64,000 nt of DNA from Xenorhabdus szentirmaii DSM 16338 (GCF_002632585.1 NZ_NIBV01000002.1:1100613-1164612), one strand, 5' to 3'; shown: positions 17,744-27,696, counted from the first letter of the stretch. Made by a program: numbers and translations. Notes: generated from the letters alone by a model not told the origin.

Positions 17744-17776
17744 AAATAACCACCCATAAAACGGTGGTTATTTTTT
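17744..17776 (+). terminator. Rho-independent terminator after pip
   Basis: AAATAACCACC and GGTGGTTATTT form an 11-bp stem around CATAAAAC and end in T6. The mirror A tract allows it to work for holE on the other strand as well. Confidence 0.85.
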
Positions 17777-17785
17777 ACTGTCTTC

Positions 17786-18016
17786 TCAGCGACTTTTGGG
17801 TTCATAAGGTAAACGGGATAAGAACCTTGATTGTTGGCGGTAATGCTGTAAACGCTGCTGAAAATATTCTCTTAAATGAGAGGGTTGTGATTGTTCAACG
17901 CTATCCGGCATGACAGGCATGTTATAGCGTTCTTTAAAAGCTACGCCAGATGCGGCTAAATCAACGTTGATTTTATCCATCTCTTCTTTAGGTAATCTGG
18001 CTAAATTATACTCCAT
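17786..18016 (-). CDS. holE: DNA polymerase III theta subunit HolE
   Basis: HolE is the small subunit that binds and stabilises the epsilon proofreading exonuclease in the polymerase III core. The 76-residue length is identical to E. coli HolE, and the sequence matches in the [19 protein letters not shown] core and the SRLPYEPK C-terminus. It is convergent with pip and divergent from ftnA. In E. coli holE is next to yobA; here ftnA lies between them. Confidence 0.92.
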   Translation of the reverse strand: MEYNLARLPKEEMDKINVDLAASGVAFKERYNMPVMPDSVEQSQPSHLREYFQQRLQHYRQQSRFLSRLPYEPKSR

Positions 18017-18424
18017 AATGACCTCATCAAAAGCTCAGCGCCTTTTATGCCCGTTATCTTTCAAGTTGCGGCTTTGTTGACTGCATTTTGAAATCCAATG
18101 GCTATCGGCTATTTCATTTTCCAGAAGAGGAAATTAGTCGACTCTTTTTTGATAATCAAGCAATTTAATGGGTTAAAAAAGATACGATAAAATTTAAATA
18201 ATATTGATTATCATCTTTATTTAAATTTATTTTTTCTGTGATTGAATTTAATTAAATAAAACTGATTCTTATTTACTTATATTTAATGAGATTTACTCGT
18301 GTCTCCTTGTTAAATAAAGTTATTAATTATCAATGTGTTAAATATTTTATTTTTATTTTTGTTTTATTCATTTTTAATTGGCATAATACGCAAAATTGAA
18401 TTAATTAATAGGGAGAGTAGGGCG
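18017..18424. other. Divergent control region of holE and ftnA, with repeat-like stretch
   Basis: There is no gene. Bases ~18047-18085 (ATGCCCGTTATCTTTCAAGTTGC and following) resemble a dispersed intergenic repeat that I recall from related enterobacteria; this is memory, not verified. The rest is extremely AT-rich. TTGATTATCATC near 18207 resembles part of a Fur site, which would fit Fur-dependent activation of ftnA known in E. coli, but the match is partial. Confidence 0.3.
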
Positions 18425-18931
18425 ATGTTAAAACAAGAAATGATCAAAAAATTAAATGAGCAATTAAATCTAGAATTTTATTCTGCTAATTTATATCTGC
18501 AAATGAGTGCATGGTGCAGCGATAAAGGGTATGAAGGAGCCGCCGCATTTCTGAAAGCGCATTCACATGAAGAAATGCAACATATGCAGCGCCTGTTTGA
18601 TTATTTGGATGATACCGGTTCAATGCCTGTATTGGGTGCGATTCAGGCTCCCCCTGTTGAATTCAAATCTATTTCAGATGTATTTCATCAAACTTATGAG
18701 CATGAAAAACTGATCACCGAAGAGATCAATAAACTGGCTCATGTCGCCATGATGACTCAGGATTATTCCACTTTCAATTTCCTTCAGTGGTATGTCTCTG
18801 AACAGCATGAAGAAGAAAAACTGTTCAAATCTATTCTGGATAAGCTGGGTATGGTGGGCGAGAGTGGTAAGTCACTCTTCTTGCTGGATAAAGACCTGAA
18901 AAATTTATCCACAGCACCTGCACATGCCTGA
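18425..18931 (+). CDS. ftnA: Non-heme ferritin FtnA
   Basis: FtnA forms a 24-subunit shell that oxidises Fe2+ and stores iron as a ferric mineral. The 168-residue four-helix-bundle protein matches E. coli FtnA. It has ferroxidase ligands in [11 protein letters not shown] (Glu17), [11 protein letters not shown] (Glu50 and His53) and the E/Q residues of helices C and D in [17 protein letters not shown] 18425 follows AGGGAGAG; an in-frame ATG 30 codons upstream lies in the AT-rich leader. The gene interrupts the holE-yobA neighbourhood seen in E. coli. Confidence 0.93.
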   Translation: MLKQEMIKKLNEQLNLEFYSANLYLQMSAWCSDKGYEGAAAFLKAHSHEEMQHMQRLFDYLDDTGSMPVLGAIQAPPVEFKSISDVFHQTYEHEKLITEEINKLAHVAMMTQDYSTFNFLQWYVSEQHEEEKLFKSILDKLGMVGESGKSLFLLDKDLKNLSTAPAHA

Positions 18932-19235
18932 TAGGGTATCTCCTGATATCTGTCTACTATCTTTCATTGGTTATGTTTACTCACCCCAGAAACATTAATG
19001 ACTATGTCGCTGGGGTTAATGGATAACTGCCTTGCACGGTATTTTTATCGTAATTCTTGCTTGTTTGGTCGTTTTTGAAGCAAGGATTACGGTTCTTTTC
19101 ATTTTTGCCTCTAATTTTGAGTGATGCTTCACAGGTCAGGACATTGCTTGCTGAATATCGCAGATTAAACACATTTTTTGATATAGAATCCCCATATAAT
19201 TTTAAAAATCACCTTAATATTAAAGGGTTATCTAT
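18932..19235. other. Intergenic stretch between ftnA and yobA
   Basis: No gene can be supported. An open frame in the + direction overlaps the yobA start but has no family features. CCCAGAAACATTAATGACTATGTCGCTGGGG (18983-19013 region) can form a CCCAG/CTGGG hairpin, with no T tract. Confidence 0.25.
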
Positions 19236-19622
19236 ATGTCTACTCTTAAAGTTCGTTCATTTTGGACCAAATTATCGGCTCTTATGGTTCTGTTTGTGGG
19301 GATATCCTGCCAACAAGCTTTGGCTCATGCCCATTTAAAAGACCAGACGCCTGCTGAAAACACCACAGTTGAAGCAGCTCCTCAAGCAATAACCTTGAGT
19401 TTTTCAGAACGCATTGAACTTGGGTTCAGCAAGGTAAAATTAATTGGCCCAGAAAAAGTAGCCATCAAAACAGGTAAGTTAGAACTTGATCCTGAAACAA
19501 AAACTAAATTGATCCTGCCAGTTGAGGGCAAACTTGCTGCGGGAGAATATAGTGTCGACTGGAGTGTACTCTCTGTTGATGGTCATAAAACAAAAGGCGT
19601 TTATAACTTTACTGTAAAATAA
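19236..19622 (+). CDS. yobA: CopC-domain periplasmic protein YobA
   Basis: A 128-residue secreted protein: signal peptide with cleavage after QQALA (about residue 30), then a CopC-like beta-sandwich that begins with HAHLKDQTPAENTTV. The N-terminal His of the mature chain and the DGH motif near the end are the Cu(II) ligands of the CopC family. The stop overlaps the yebZ start (TAATG), so it is coupled to that membrane partner. CopC/CopD pairs are involved in copper uptake or tolerance; in E. coli yobA-yebZ-yebY is an operon. Confidence 0.9.
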   Translation: MSTLKVRSFWTKLSALMVLFVGISCQQALAHAHLKDQTPAENTTVEAAPQAITLSFSERIELGFSKVKLIGPEKVAIKTGKLELDPETKTKLILPVEGKLAAGEYSVDWSVLSVDGHKTKGVYNFTVK

Positions 19623-20617
19623 TGATCTCGCTAGAGGCGCTATATATATTCTGCCGTTTCTCTCATTTTGTGGTTGTGATGCTCATGTTTGGCTTTAGCT
19701 TATTCATGGTCATGCTTGATTCCGGGCATTTTTCAACGTTAATGAGAGAACGGCTAAAAATTGGTATTTCAATCAGCACAACATTGGCTTTGGTCACGTC
19801 TGTTGTTTGGTTTCTTGTACAGGCTGGATTAATGGGAGATGGCTGGAGTGATGTTTATATGCCAGCTGTCTGGTCGGCTGTATTGGGGACGGCTTTCGGG
19901 CAAGTTTGGAAATGGCAGCTACTGGTTGCGATATTTGCTTTTGGCGGGCTGTTCTTTCTCCATGCAAAAATGCGACAGCTTTTTTTGTTGAGTTGTTCGG
20001 TTATTTTGCTCTCTAGCCATGCTTTTATTGGTCATGCAGCCATGTATGAAGGAGGAATGGGGCTGTTGCTTCAGGTCAATCAAATCGTTCATTTACTCAG
20101 TGCGGGTTATTGGTTTGGTGGATTGTGGCCATTTTTATTGTGCTTACATTTTTTACATTTCAGGAAAGGAGCGGAAGAAAATTTATACCATAATAATTTA
20201 TCTACCGATAATCGGCTGAATAATATAGAAAAGGAAAGTATAGGGAAAACCGAAATCCCAAAAAATGCACCAAATCTGTTTGAAGAAAGTATTACTGCCA
20301 TGAAGAGATTTTCTTTCTATGGTCATTTTGCTGTTTTTATGGTGATTGTAACGGGGGTTATCAGTAGTGTGATTCTGGTTCCCGATTGGCCTATTTTTAG
20401 CCGCGTTATTTCTGAATATCAATCAATGTTATGGCTGAAAATAGTTTTAGTCGTTGGCATGGTACTTTTGGCATTGATTAATCGCTACATTCTAGTTCCC
20501 AAGCTAAAGCAGAAAGGAAGCTATCAGTTACTGATAATCAATAGTTGGCTGGAAATTATCCTTGGTGCTTCCACATTATTATGTGTGGCAATTTTTGCAA
20601 CTCAGCCTCCTGCATAA
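19622..20617 (+). CDS. yebZ: CopD-family copper-related inner membrane protein YebZ
   Basis: A 331-residue membrane protein with about eight helices, CopD superfamily. Conserved histidines in membrane segments are seen in FSHFVVV, SSHAFIGHAA and GHFAVF. It is longer than E. coli YebZ (290). The extra length is a hydrophilic loop at about residues 185-225 (RKGAEENLYHNN...EKESIGKTEIPKNAP), which is unlike the rest in composition and may be lineage-specific. It is translationally coupled to yobA and followed by yebY 85 bp later. Confidence 0.85.
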   Translation: MISLEALYIFCRFSHFVVVMLMFGFSLFMVMLDSGHFSTLMRERLKIGISISTTLALVTSVVWFLVQAGLMGDGWSDVYMPAVWSAVLGTAFGQVWKWQLLVAIFAFGGLFFLHAKMRQLFLLSCSVILLSSHAFIGHAAMYEGGMGLLLQVNQIVHLLSAGYWFGGLWPFLLCLHFLHFRKGAEENLYHNNLSTDNRLNNIEKESIGKTEIPKNAPNLFEESITAMKRFSFYGHFAVFMVIVTGVISSVILVPDWPIFSRVISEYQSMLWLKIVLVVGMVLLALINRYILVPKLKQKGSYQLLIINSWLEIILGASTLLCVAIFATQPPA

Positions 20618-20702
20618 CTTCTGGATAATAGGTTCAAATCAAGGTACATAAATCAGGAAATTAGCGATAAAATCTAGTTTTGCGTTTATTAGGGGAATCA
20701 TA

Positions 20703-21056
20703 ATGAAACGAGTGTTTTGGGTTTTGTCTTTTTCGCTGCTTTCTTTTCAGGGTATGGCTGCACCGATAGAAACTGTCAGTAAGTTGCAGTTTGGGAAAGA
20801 ATGGGCATTTACTCGAGAAGAGGTGATGCTTGATTGCCGCTCAGGAGGGGCATTGTTTGTGATAAACCCCAGCACATTGGTGCAGTATCCCTTGAATGAT
20901 AAAGCAACACAACTTGTAGAGTCTAATAAGGTTATTGCTAAATCGCTAAATACTATCCTGCTGGATGATCCTGAACATCCGAATCAAAAGATGAGTATTA
21001 AACCATTCCAGAAAGCAGCCTTGGCATTATGCGGGCATGCAAATAATAAAAAGTAA
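20703..21056 (+). CDS. yebY: YebY/DUF2511 secreted protein
   Basis: A 117-residue protein with a signal peptide ending near GMAAPIE (residue 19). The mature part contains [16 protein letters not shown] and two cysteines (LDCRSG and LCGHANN) that probably form the conserved disulfide of the YebY family. In E. coli it is the last gene of yobA-yebZ-yebY, which responds to copper. Here it follows a small gap and the usual RBS (TAGGGGAAT). The sdsR small RNA lies just downstream, as in E. coli. Confidence 0.85.
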   Translation: MKRVFWVLSFSLLSFQGMAAPIETVSKLQFGKEWAFTREEVMLDCRSGGALFVINPSTLVQYPLNDKATQLVESNKVIAKSLNTILLDDPEHPNQKMSIKPFQKAALALCGHANNKK

Positions 21057-21121
21057 TCGTGTTCCGGAAAAGAACAAAATTTGGTAAATCAAAGCATGTC
21101 AACTACGCTTACAATAGTTAG

Positions 21122-21215
21122 TTGCTCAATGTCTCAAGAGTAACCGCTATAGGTGGTTCTTTGATGGAAACCAATTTCCCTAGGCCGAGTAGAGGAATAG
21201 ACTCGGCCTTTTTTT
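21122..21215 (+). ncRNA. sdsR: Small RNA SdsR (RyeB)
   Basis: The 3' half reads AATTTCCCTAGGCCGAGTAG...AATAGACTCGGCC followed by T7. This matches the SdsR 3' end (ATTTCCCTGGACCGAATAC...GTATTCGGTC-T), including the unpaired conserved seed region before the terminator stem. An internal stem (AGAGTAACC...GGTGGTTCTTT) precedes it, and TACAAT at 21110-21115 is a plausible sigma-S-type -10. SdsR lies next to yebY in E. coli, so position also supports it. Known targets of SdsR include tolC, ompD and mutS mRNAs. The 5' end is approximate. Confidence 0.72.
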
Positions 21216-21603
21216 GTTTATGATAGAAAAGGTTATTTTTACGTTCTTTTCAAGAAATTATTTCATTTCCTCATACATATAATGAACAGATAAGAATAAA
21301 ACAATTATTAAGAATATTGTTAAGGTGTTTTATAATAAGAACATGAGAAAGAGCACAGTGATGACTGCAATATAGTATTTTTTTTGATATAAGTTGTGAC
21401 TTATCCCTAAAATCGATAGGTGAATACTGGTAAAAATAATTAAAGAAAATTTAAATTTCAAAAGATCAGAGCATATCGTGAAAAAATTTACGTTATTCCG
21501 CTCTGTTTCTTCTAAAAATAGTTTTTAAAGGTGATAATGGCAATTTTATGTAATTTTTTTGATGCCATTTTGTTAAAGAGTGACTTATAGAAAATAAAGG
21601 TAT
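21216..21603. other. AT-rich intergenic stretch before msrC
   Basis: No gene is visible. The sequence is very AT-rich with homopolymer runs and must hold the msrC promoter. E. coli pphA, which lies on the other side of sdsR there, is absent. Confidence 0.3.
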
Positions 21604-22101
21604 ATGGATAAGAGTAAATTTTATCAAGAGATAACAGATAGCTTAATGGCATTGTTATCAGGTGAATATGACTTCATTGCGACTTTGGCAAATACGAGTG
21701 CATTGTTATATGAATGTTTGGATGATGTTAATTGGGTTGGCTTTTATTTAGTTGAAGATGATACCCTGTTACTAGGACCATTTCAGGGTAAAATCGCTTG
21801 TGTTCGCATTCCTGCCGGGAAAGGTGTCTGTGGAACGGCTGTTTCAACTAAAAGTATTCAACGTATTTCAGATGTACATGCTTTTCCTGGTCATATCGCT
21901 TGTGATACTGCCAGTAATGCTGAAATTGTCCTTCCTTTAGAAATTAATGGGCAAATTATTGGTGTTTTAGATATTGATAGCGCGGCTTTTGACCGGTTTG
22001 ATGAAAGTGACGAAAAGGGCTTGAAAGCGCTTGTTATCAGGCTTTGCCAGCATTTGGAACAATGTGTGGTTTCAAAATATCTAAAACAGAATGTAACTTA
22101 A
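21604..22101 (+). CDS. msrC: Free methionine-(R)-sulfoxide reductase (GAF domain)
   Basis: The enzyme reduces free Met-(R)-sulfoxide with thioredoxin. It is a single 165-residue GAF domain. The three family cysteines are present: IACVRIP (about residue 84), GVCGTAV (about 94) and HIACDTAS (about 118, the catalytic one). Further motifs are WVGFYLV and GVLDIDS. Length and sequence match E. coli MsrC (YebR). It is followed by proQ, as in E. coli. Confidence 0.92.
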   Translation: MDKSKFYQEITDSLMALLSGEYDFIATLANTSALLYECLDDVNWVGFYLVEDDTLLLGPFQGKIACVRIPAGKGVCGTAVSTKSIQRISDVHAFPGHIACDTASNAEIVLPLEINGQIIGVLDIDSAAFDRFDESDEKGLKALVIRLCQHLEQCVVSKYLKQNVT

Positions 22102-22136
22102 CATACGTATGACGTGGCATTTATTAGCAACACCAT

Positions 22137-22142
22137 TATAAT
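22137..22142 (+). promoter_or_regulatory. Likely -10 element for proQ-prc
   Basis: A perfect TATAAT lies 55 bp upstream of proQ, with a weak TGGCAT -35-like hexamer 16 bp before it. No operator is seen. Confidence 0.4.
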
Positions 22143-22196
22143 GTCGCCTGTTCATGCCTGCGCTGGTTGGCAAAACCGTTGTAATCAGGAAATTTC

Positions 22197-22907
22197 ATGG
22201 AAAATCAACCTCAGTTGAACAGTAGTAAAGAAGTCATTGCTTTTTTGGCAGAGCGTTTCCCGCTGTGTTTTGCAGCAGAAGGTGAAGCTCGTCCTTTGAA
22301 GATCGGGATCTTTCAGGATATCGTTGAGCGTATCCAGAGTGAAGGATGTTTAAGTAAAACACAGCTTCGCTCTGCTTTGCGCTTGTATACTTCCAGTTGG
22401 CGTTACCTCTATGGTGTAAAAGAGGGCGCCCAGCGTGTTGACCTCGATGGAAATGCTTGTGGTGAGCTGGAAATTGAGCATATCGAACATGCTCGTCAGC
22501 AGCTGGCAGAAGCGAAAGCACGTGTACAAGCTCAGCGAGCAGAACAGCGTGCCAAAAAGCGTGAAACCGAAAACGTCTCTGAAAAGAGCAGTGAACGACC
22601 GGTAAATAAAAAACCAACTCCTCATCGTCAAAAGCGATCGGGTGATGGTGAAAAAAAACCACCTCGTTCACAAAATCGTCTGCAACAATCGCGTAAGCCT
22701 GCAGATAAAACCACAAAGAAAGCTGCACAACCTGAACTAACTTCAGTCACAGATGTTTCCTCTTTGAAAGTCGGACAGACTATCAAAGTTAATGTAGGGA
22801 AAAGCCTAATGGATGCTTCTGTGCTTGAAATAGCAAAAGATGGTGTAAGAGTGCAGTTACCGACTGGTTTAGCAATGATTGTACGCGCAGAACACTTAAA
22901 GTTCTGA
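22197..22907 (+). CDS. proQ: RNA chaperone ProQ
   Basis: ProQ is a global RNA-binding protein that stabilises many small RNAs and mRNA 3' ends. The N-terminal FinO-like domain (residues ~1-120) has [22 protein letters not shown] and [12 protein letters not shown] long basic, Lys/Arg/Gln-rich linker (about 105-180) follows, then a C-terminal Tudor-like domain with [18 protein letters not shown]. The 236 residues match E. coli ProQ (232). prc begins 13 bp after the stop, so the two genes form an operon, as in E. coli. Confidence 0.94.
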   Translation: MENQPQLNSSKEVIAFLAERFPLCFAAEGEARPLKIGIFQDIVERIQSEGCLSKTQLRSALRLYTSSWRYLYGVKEGAQRVDLDGNACGELEIEHIEHARQQLAEAKARVQAQRAEQRAKKRETENVSEKSSERPVNKKPTPHRQKRSGDGEKKPPRSQNRLQQSRKPADKTTKKAAQPELTSVTDVSSLKVGQTIKVNVGKSLMDASVLEIAKDGVRVQLPTGLAMIVRAEHLKF

Positions 22908-22920
22908 TACGGAGGCCAAC

Positions 22921-25011
22921 TTGGGCATGAACAAACTCATTATATTGGCTTTCGTTTTAAGTCTATCATTTTCAGGCATAGGGTATGCAGATGTTGTTAG
23001 CGACAATGCAAGCAGCAATACCGCCAATGCCGGTGCCGTTAATAATACAGGCGTCGTTAGTCAGAGCCAGTTGCCTGTTCTGAAACCGGAACCGCAACAT
23101 ACCACTGTAAGCAAACGGATAGTGTCCCGTTTTTTACGTTCTCATTATCGCCAATTTAATTTGGATGAGGATTTTTCAGGAAAAATTTTTGATCGTTACC
23201 TGAATACATTAGATTACGGACACAATATTTTTCTGGCTTCAGATATTGCACAATTTGAAGCTCAAAAGGGTTCTTTAGGTAAAGAACTTGAAAAGGGCGA
23301 TTTAACACTTCCTTATGCTCTATTTAATTTGGAGCAAAAGCGCCGTTTTGAGCGCTTTCAATATGTTCTTTCTCGCTTAGAGCAACCTATCGATTTAAAT
23401 GGCAATGATTCAATTGATACAGAGCGTTCTAAAGCACCGTGGCCAACGAGTGTTGAGGAACTGAATAAGCTCTGGGATGCTAAAATTAAATCTGATTGGA
23501 TAAATCTTAAGCTATCCGGGAAAAGTGATAAAGAAATTAAAGAAATCTTGACCAAACGTTATAGAATGCTTTTGAAACGCCTCACGCAAGTTAAAAGCGA
23601 AGTGGTTTTTAAAAACATCATGAATGCGTTTGCTCGCGAAATAGACCCTCATACCAGCTACTTATCCCCTCGCGATACTGAACAGTTTAACTCAGAAATG
23701 AGTCTTTCCCTTGAAGGGATCGGAGCTGTTTTACAATACGACGATGAATATATCACTATTCGTTCACTGATTGCTGGTGGCCCGGCCGCTAAGAGTAATT
23801 TACTGAAAGTCGGAGATAAAATCATTGGTGTGGGGCAGGCTGGTAAACCTATTGTTGATGTTGTTGGATGGAGTCTGGATGATGTTGTTGCTCTGATAAA
23901 GGGGCCAAAAGGGAGCAAAGTTCGCCTTGAAGTCATCCCGGGTACGAAAGGGGCAAAAAATCATATTATTACCCTGACTCGTGAGAGTATCCGCCTTGAA
24001 GACAATGCAGCCAAGATGTCAGTAGAAACAATGGGTAAAGAAAAAGTTGGTGTTATTGATATACCAAGTTTCTATGTAGGATTGACTAATGACGTAAAAG
24101 TACAGTTACAGAAACTTAATAAGAAAGACGTTTCTGCGATTGTGATTGATTTACGCAGTAATGGTGGTGGAGCGCTAACAGAAGCAGTGTCTTTATCTGG
24201 TTTATTTATTCCTACCGGCCCAATTGTTCAAATTAGGGATAACACAGGCAGAATTAAAGAAGAATCAGATACCGATGAGGCTGTATATTATAAAGGGCCT
24301 TTGGTAGTTCTGGTTGATAACAGAAGTGCTTCTGCGTCTGAGATTTTTGCCGCAGCAATGCAGGATTATGGCCGTGGGCTAATTGTTGGTGAGTCAACCT
24401 TTGGTAAAGGTACTGTTCAGCAATATCGTCCTTTAAGCCGGATTTATGATCAAATGCTGAAACCCGATTGGCCGGAAGTTGGCTCTGTGCAATATACTAT
24501 TCAGAAATTCTATCGTGTGAATGGTGGCAGCACTCAGCTCAAAGGGGTTACTCCTGATATCACGATGCCAACAGGAAATGGGCTGTTTGAAATTGGTGAA
24601 AGTCAAGAGGACAACGCATTGCCTTGGGATAGTATTCCGCCTGCGAATTATGCTTCCTCAAAGGTCATTTCAACGTTAATCGCACTACTGAGTAAATTGC
24701 ATAACCAACGCATAGCTAACGATCCTGAATTTAAGTACATTAAGCAGGATATTGCCTATTATAAAGTGATAAAAGATCGTAATGGTGTGTATTCTTTGAA
24801 TTATTCTCAAAGGGAAAAAGAGAATAAAGAATATGAAACATCCAAATTGAATCGCATTAATGAGCGTTTTAAGCGAGAAGGCAAAAAATTGCTTAAGTCA
24901 CTTGATGATTTACCAAAAGATTATAAAGGGCCAGATCCTTACTTAGATGAATCGGTAAAAATTGCATTGGATTTAGCACACCAGCCGGCAGAGATAGCGG
25001 CTACAAAGTAG
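22921..25011 (+). CDS. prc: Tail-specific periplasmic protease Prc (Tsp)
   Basis: Prc degrades periplasmic proteins with non-polar C-termini, including SsrA-tagged ones, and works with NlpI on the peptidoglycan hydrolase MepS. The protein is 696 residues with a signal peptide. A PDZ domain lies around residues 255-335 (LEGIGAVLQYDDEYITI). The catalytic Ser471 is in RSASASEIF and Lys496 in FGKGTVQQ; their spacing of 25 equals that of E. coli Ser452/Lys477. The TTG at 22921 has GGAGG five bases upstream; ATG 22927, two codons on, is the alternative start. It is co-transcribed with proQ. Confidence 0.94.
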   Translation: MGMNKLIILAFVLSLSFSGIGYADVVSDNASSNTANAGAVNNTGVVSQSQLPVLKPEPQHTTVSKRIVSRFLRSHYRQFNLDEDFSGKIFDRYLNTLDYGHNIFLASDIAQFEAQKGSLGKELEKGDLTLPYALFNLEQKRRFERFQYVLSRLEQPIDLNGNDSIDTERSKAPWPTSVEELNKLWDAKIKSDWINLKLSGKSDKEIKEILTKRYRMLLKRLTQVKSEVVFKNIMNAFAREIDPHTSYLSPRDTEQFNSEMSLSLEGIGAVLQYDDEYITIRSLIAGGPAAKSNLLKVGDKIIGVGQAGKPIVDVVGWSLDDVVALIKGPKGSKVRLEVIPGTKGAKNHIITLTRESIRLEDNAAKMSVETMGKEKVGVIDIPSFYVGLTNDVKVQLQKLNKKDVSAIVIDLRSNGGGALTEAVSLSGLFIPTGPIVQIRDNTGRIKEESDTDEAVYYKGPLVVLVDNRSASASEIFAAAMQDYGRGLIVGESTFGKGTVQQYRPLSRIYDQMLKPDWPEVGSVQYTIQKFYRVNGGSTQLKGVTPDITMPTGNGLFEIGESQEDNALPWDSIPPANYASSKVISTLIALLSKLHNQRIANDPEFKYIKQDIAYYKVIKDRNGVYSLNYSQREKENKEYETSKLNRINERFKREGKKLLKSLDDLPKDYKGPDPYLDESVKIALDLAHQPAEIAATK

Positions 25012-25094
25012 GTTAAAGTTTATTGTATACTTGATGCATATCAAATTTCAGCTGACAACGCTGTAGTTTGAAGGCAAAAGAACTCATTATAAAT

Positions 25095-25123
25095 AAAGGG
25101 CTGGCTTAATAGCTGGCCCTTTT
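25095..25123 (+). terminator. Rho-independent terminator after prc
   Basis: AAAGGGC and GCCCTTT close a stem that continues through wobble pairs to a TTAAT loop and ends in T4, ~85 bp after prc. Confidence 0.65.
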
Positions 25124-25252
25124 GACATATTGTAAAGTTATGTTGATTCTGTCGATTAACATCTTAAAAAGTTTGAATATTATAAGCTTAACCCCCATTT
25201 TATGTTCTAACTCTTGGTTGAATTGTTCGATTATTAAAGGAAGCTAATTTAT

Positions 25253-26137
25253 ATGATGAGAATAGCCTTGTTCCTCCTAACTAACCTTGCTGTCATGGTT
25301 GTTTTTGGAATAATACTTTCACTTACAGGAATTCAGCGGAGCAGTGTTGCTGGCCTCATGATTATGGCTGGTTTGTTTGGTTTTGGTGGTGCATTCATTT
25401 CTTTATTAATGTCGAAATGGATGGCTTTGCGTTCTGTAGGTGGTCAAGTTATTGAAAATCCTTCTAATGAAACGGAAGCTTGGTTGATGGAAATTGTGCG
25501 CCGTCAGTCAGAACAGGTTGGAATAACGATGCCACAAGTGGCGATTTATGATGCTCTTGACATTAATGCTTTTGCGACAGGAGCGCGCCGTAATGCTTCC
25601 CTGGTGGCTGTTAGTACTGGCCTGTTGAACAATATGAGTCGCGATGAAGCTGAAGCGGTAATTGCCCATGAAATTAGCCACATTGCAAATGGCGATATGG
25701 TAACCATGACGCTGTTGCAGGGTATTGTGAATACATTCGTTATATTTATTTCACGAATCATTGCACAAGCGGCTGCGAGTTTCCTTTCCAGCAATGATGA
25801 AGAAAGTGAAAGCAGCAATAATGGCAACCCAATTGTTTATATGGTGCTCTCTATGGTACTGGAGATTGTCTTTGGTATTTTGGCAAGTATCATTACTATG
25901 TGGTTCTCTCGTTATCGTGAATTCCATGCGGATGCCGGCTCCGCGAAACTTGTTGGACGCGAAAAAATGATTGCTGCGTTACAGCGCCTTAAGACAAGTT
26001 ATGAACCTCAGGAAGAGGGCCAGATGATGGCATTTTGTATTAATGGTAAGTCTAAGAGCTTTAGTGAATTGTTCTTATCCCATCCGCCATTGGATAAGCG
26101 TATTGAAGCTCTTCGTAGTGGTGAATATATACGATAA
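25253..26137 (+). CDS. htpX: Inner membrane zinc metalloprotease HtpX
   Basis: HtpX is an M48 protease that degrades misfolded membrane proteins together with FtsH. It has 294 residues with two N-terminal membrane helices. The active-site HEISH motif is at His139 (the same number as in E. coli), with the third ligand Glu in [15 protein letters not shown], and a C-terminal [12 protein letters not shown] motif. The ATGATG start follows AAGGAAGC. In E. coli htpX is CpxR-controlled; no clear CpxR repeat was confirmed here. It is convergent with tcyP. Confidence 0.95.
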   Translation: MMRIALFLLTNLAVMVVFGIILSLTGIQRSSVAGLMIMAGLFGFGGAFISLLMSKWMALRSVGGQVIENPSNETEAWLMEIVRRQSEQVGITMPQVAIYDALDINAFATGARRNASLVAVSTGLLNNMSRDEAEAVIAHEISHIANGDMVTMTLLQGIVNTFVIFISRIIAQAAASFLSSNDEESESSNNGNPIVYMVLSMVLEIVFGILASIITMWFSRYREFHADAGSAKLVGREKMIAALQRLKTSYEPQEEGQMMAFCINGKSKSFSELFLSHPPLDKRIEALRSGEYIR

Positions 26138-26213
26138 TGCTATCGATTTTATGGTAGGCGGTTTCGGCTACAATGTAGATCATCAATGATAGTAGACAGA
26201 AAGAATAGTAAAT

Positions 26214-26249
26214 AAAAAGCGGGGGATCATCATGATCCCCCGCTTTTTT
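26214..26249. terminator. Bidirectional terminator between htpX and tcyP
   Basis: A perfect inverted repeat, AAAAAGCGGGGGATCAT facing ATGATCCCCCGCTTTTT, has T tracts on both strands and lies between two convergent genes. Confidence 0.95.
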
Positions 26250-26304
26250 AATCTTGATTTCTAGCTTTTTTTAAAATTTTTTTACTTAAACAATGTCGTG
26301 GAAC

Positions 26305-27696
26305 TTAAGAGTGGCTTAGCGCAGCATCTTCATTTTGTTCGAGTATTTCTTTATTGGTTGCACCCATTAATTGACTGGTGATAGTACCGGCTGTCATAGC
26401 ACCACTAACATTTAATGCTGTACGGCCCATGTCAATAAGTGGTTCAACAGAAATCAGCAAGGCAACTAATGTAACTGGCAGTCCCATAGCGGGTAACACA
26501 ATTAATGCAGCAAATGTTGCTCCACCACCAACACCAGCAACTCCGGCTGAACTGATAGTGACAATTCCCACAAGCGTAGCAATCCACAGAGGATCAAAAG
26601 GATTAATTCCTACAGTTGGTGCAACCATAACGGCTAACATGGCAGGGTAAATACCTGCACAACCATTTTGACCGATTGTGGCACCGAAAGATGCGGAGAA
26701 GCTGGCAATAGACTCAGGTACCCCAAGACGGCGGGTTTGTGTTTCAATATTTAATGGAATACTGGCTGCACTTGAACGGCTAGTAAATGCAAATGTTAAT
26801 GCCGTTCCTGCTTTTCTGAAGAATCTAAATGGATTGATACCAGTAAATGCCAGAAGCCCGCCATGTACGACAAACATCAAACCAAGGGCGATATAAGAGG
26901 CAACAACAAAATGGCCTAATTGTTTAATATCATAAATATTAGAACTCGCAACAACTTTGGTCATTAACGCCATAACACCATATGGTGTTAGGCTCATAAC
27001 CAATCGAACTAATTTCATTGCCCATGCTTGCATAGTATCGATGGCAATGAGAGCTTTTTCCCCTCTTTCATGATTATCTTTGAGCAGTTGCAATGCTGCA
27101 ATTCCTAAGAATGTCGCAAAGATCACAACACTAATAATGGAAGTAGGCCGTGCTCCAGTCAGGTCGGCAAAAGGATTCTTAGGGATGAAGGAAAGAATAA
27201 TCTGCGGCACACTCATATCAGAAACTTTACCAATATAATTGCTTTCAATCACAGATAAACGAATAGTTTCTTGAGCGCCTTGAATCAATCCAGAAGCGTT
27301 CAGCCCGAACAAATTAGCAATGACGATACCAATTAACGCTGAAATAGCGGTCGTTAGCAGTAGCGTACCGATTGTCAGAAAGCTAATTTTTCCTAAAGAA
27401 GAGGCTTTGTGTAAGCGTGCGACTGCACTCAAGATAGAAGCAAAAACCAATGGCATAATGACCATTTGCAATAATTGCACATAACCATTTCCGACGATGT
27501 TAAACCATTTAATTGATTCTTTGACTGTAGTACTGTCTGTACCGTAGATGATGTTGAGTGCAAGTCCGAAAGCAACGCCGATAATTAGAGCGATCAGAAC
27601 TTTTTTGGATAAGCTCCACTTATTTGAACTTGTTTTTGCGAATAGAATAAGTAGTGCCACGAAAACAAGCACATTAATTGTGAGTGGTAAATTCAT
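26305..27696 (-). CDS. tcyP: L-cystine transporter TcyP
   Basis: TcyP is a symporter of the dicarboxylate/amino acid:cation (DAACS) family that imports cystine. The 463-residue, multi-helix protein matches E. coli TcyP (YdjN) throughout: the [22 protein letters not shown] segment, [13 protein letters not shown], the serine-rich loop [11 protein letters not shown], and [11 protein letters not shown]. The order tcyP-ydjM-hxpB-yniB-yniA is the same as in E. coli. In E. coli it is CysB-regulated; no operator could be assigned here. Confidence 0.94.
   Translation of the reverse strand: MNLPLTINVLVFVALLILFAKTSSNKWSLSKKVLIALIIGVAFGLALNIIYGTDSTTVKESIKWFNIVGNGYVQLLQMVIMPLVFASILSAVARLHKASSLGKISFLTIGTLLLTTAISALIGIVIANLFGLNASGLIQGAQETIRLSVIESNYIGKVSDMSVPQIILSFIPKNPFADLTGARPTSIISVVIFATFLGIAALQLLKDNHERGEKALIAIDTMQAWAMKLVRLVMSLTPYGVMALMTKVVASSNIYDIKQLGHFVVASYIALGLMFVVHGGLLAFTGINPFRFFRKAGTALTFAFTSRSSAASIPLNIETQTRRLGVPESIASFSASFGATIGQNGCAGIYPAMLAVMVAPTVGINPFDPLWIATLVGIVTISSAGVAGVGGGATFAALIVLPAMGLPVTLVALLISVEPLIDMGRTALNVSGAMTAGTITSQLMGATNKEILEQNEDAALSHS

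Noticed and set aside
19057-19338. 93-codon open frame ahead of and overlapping yobA
   Set aside because: It has no ribosome site or family match and overlaps the yobA signal peptide region.
22234-22728. 164-codon open frame antisense to proQ
   Set aside because: It lies wholly inside the coding strand of a conserved gene and shows no family features; the Lys/Arg-rich linker of ProQ leaves the opposite frame open.
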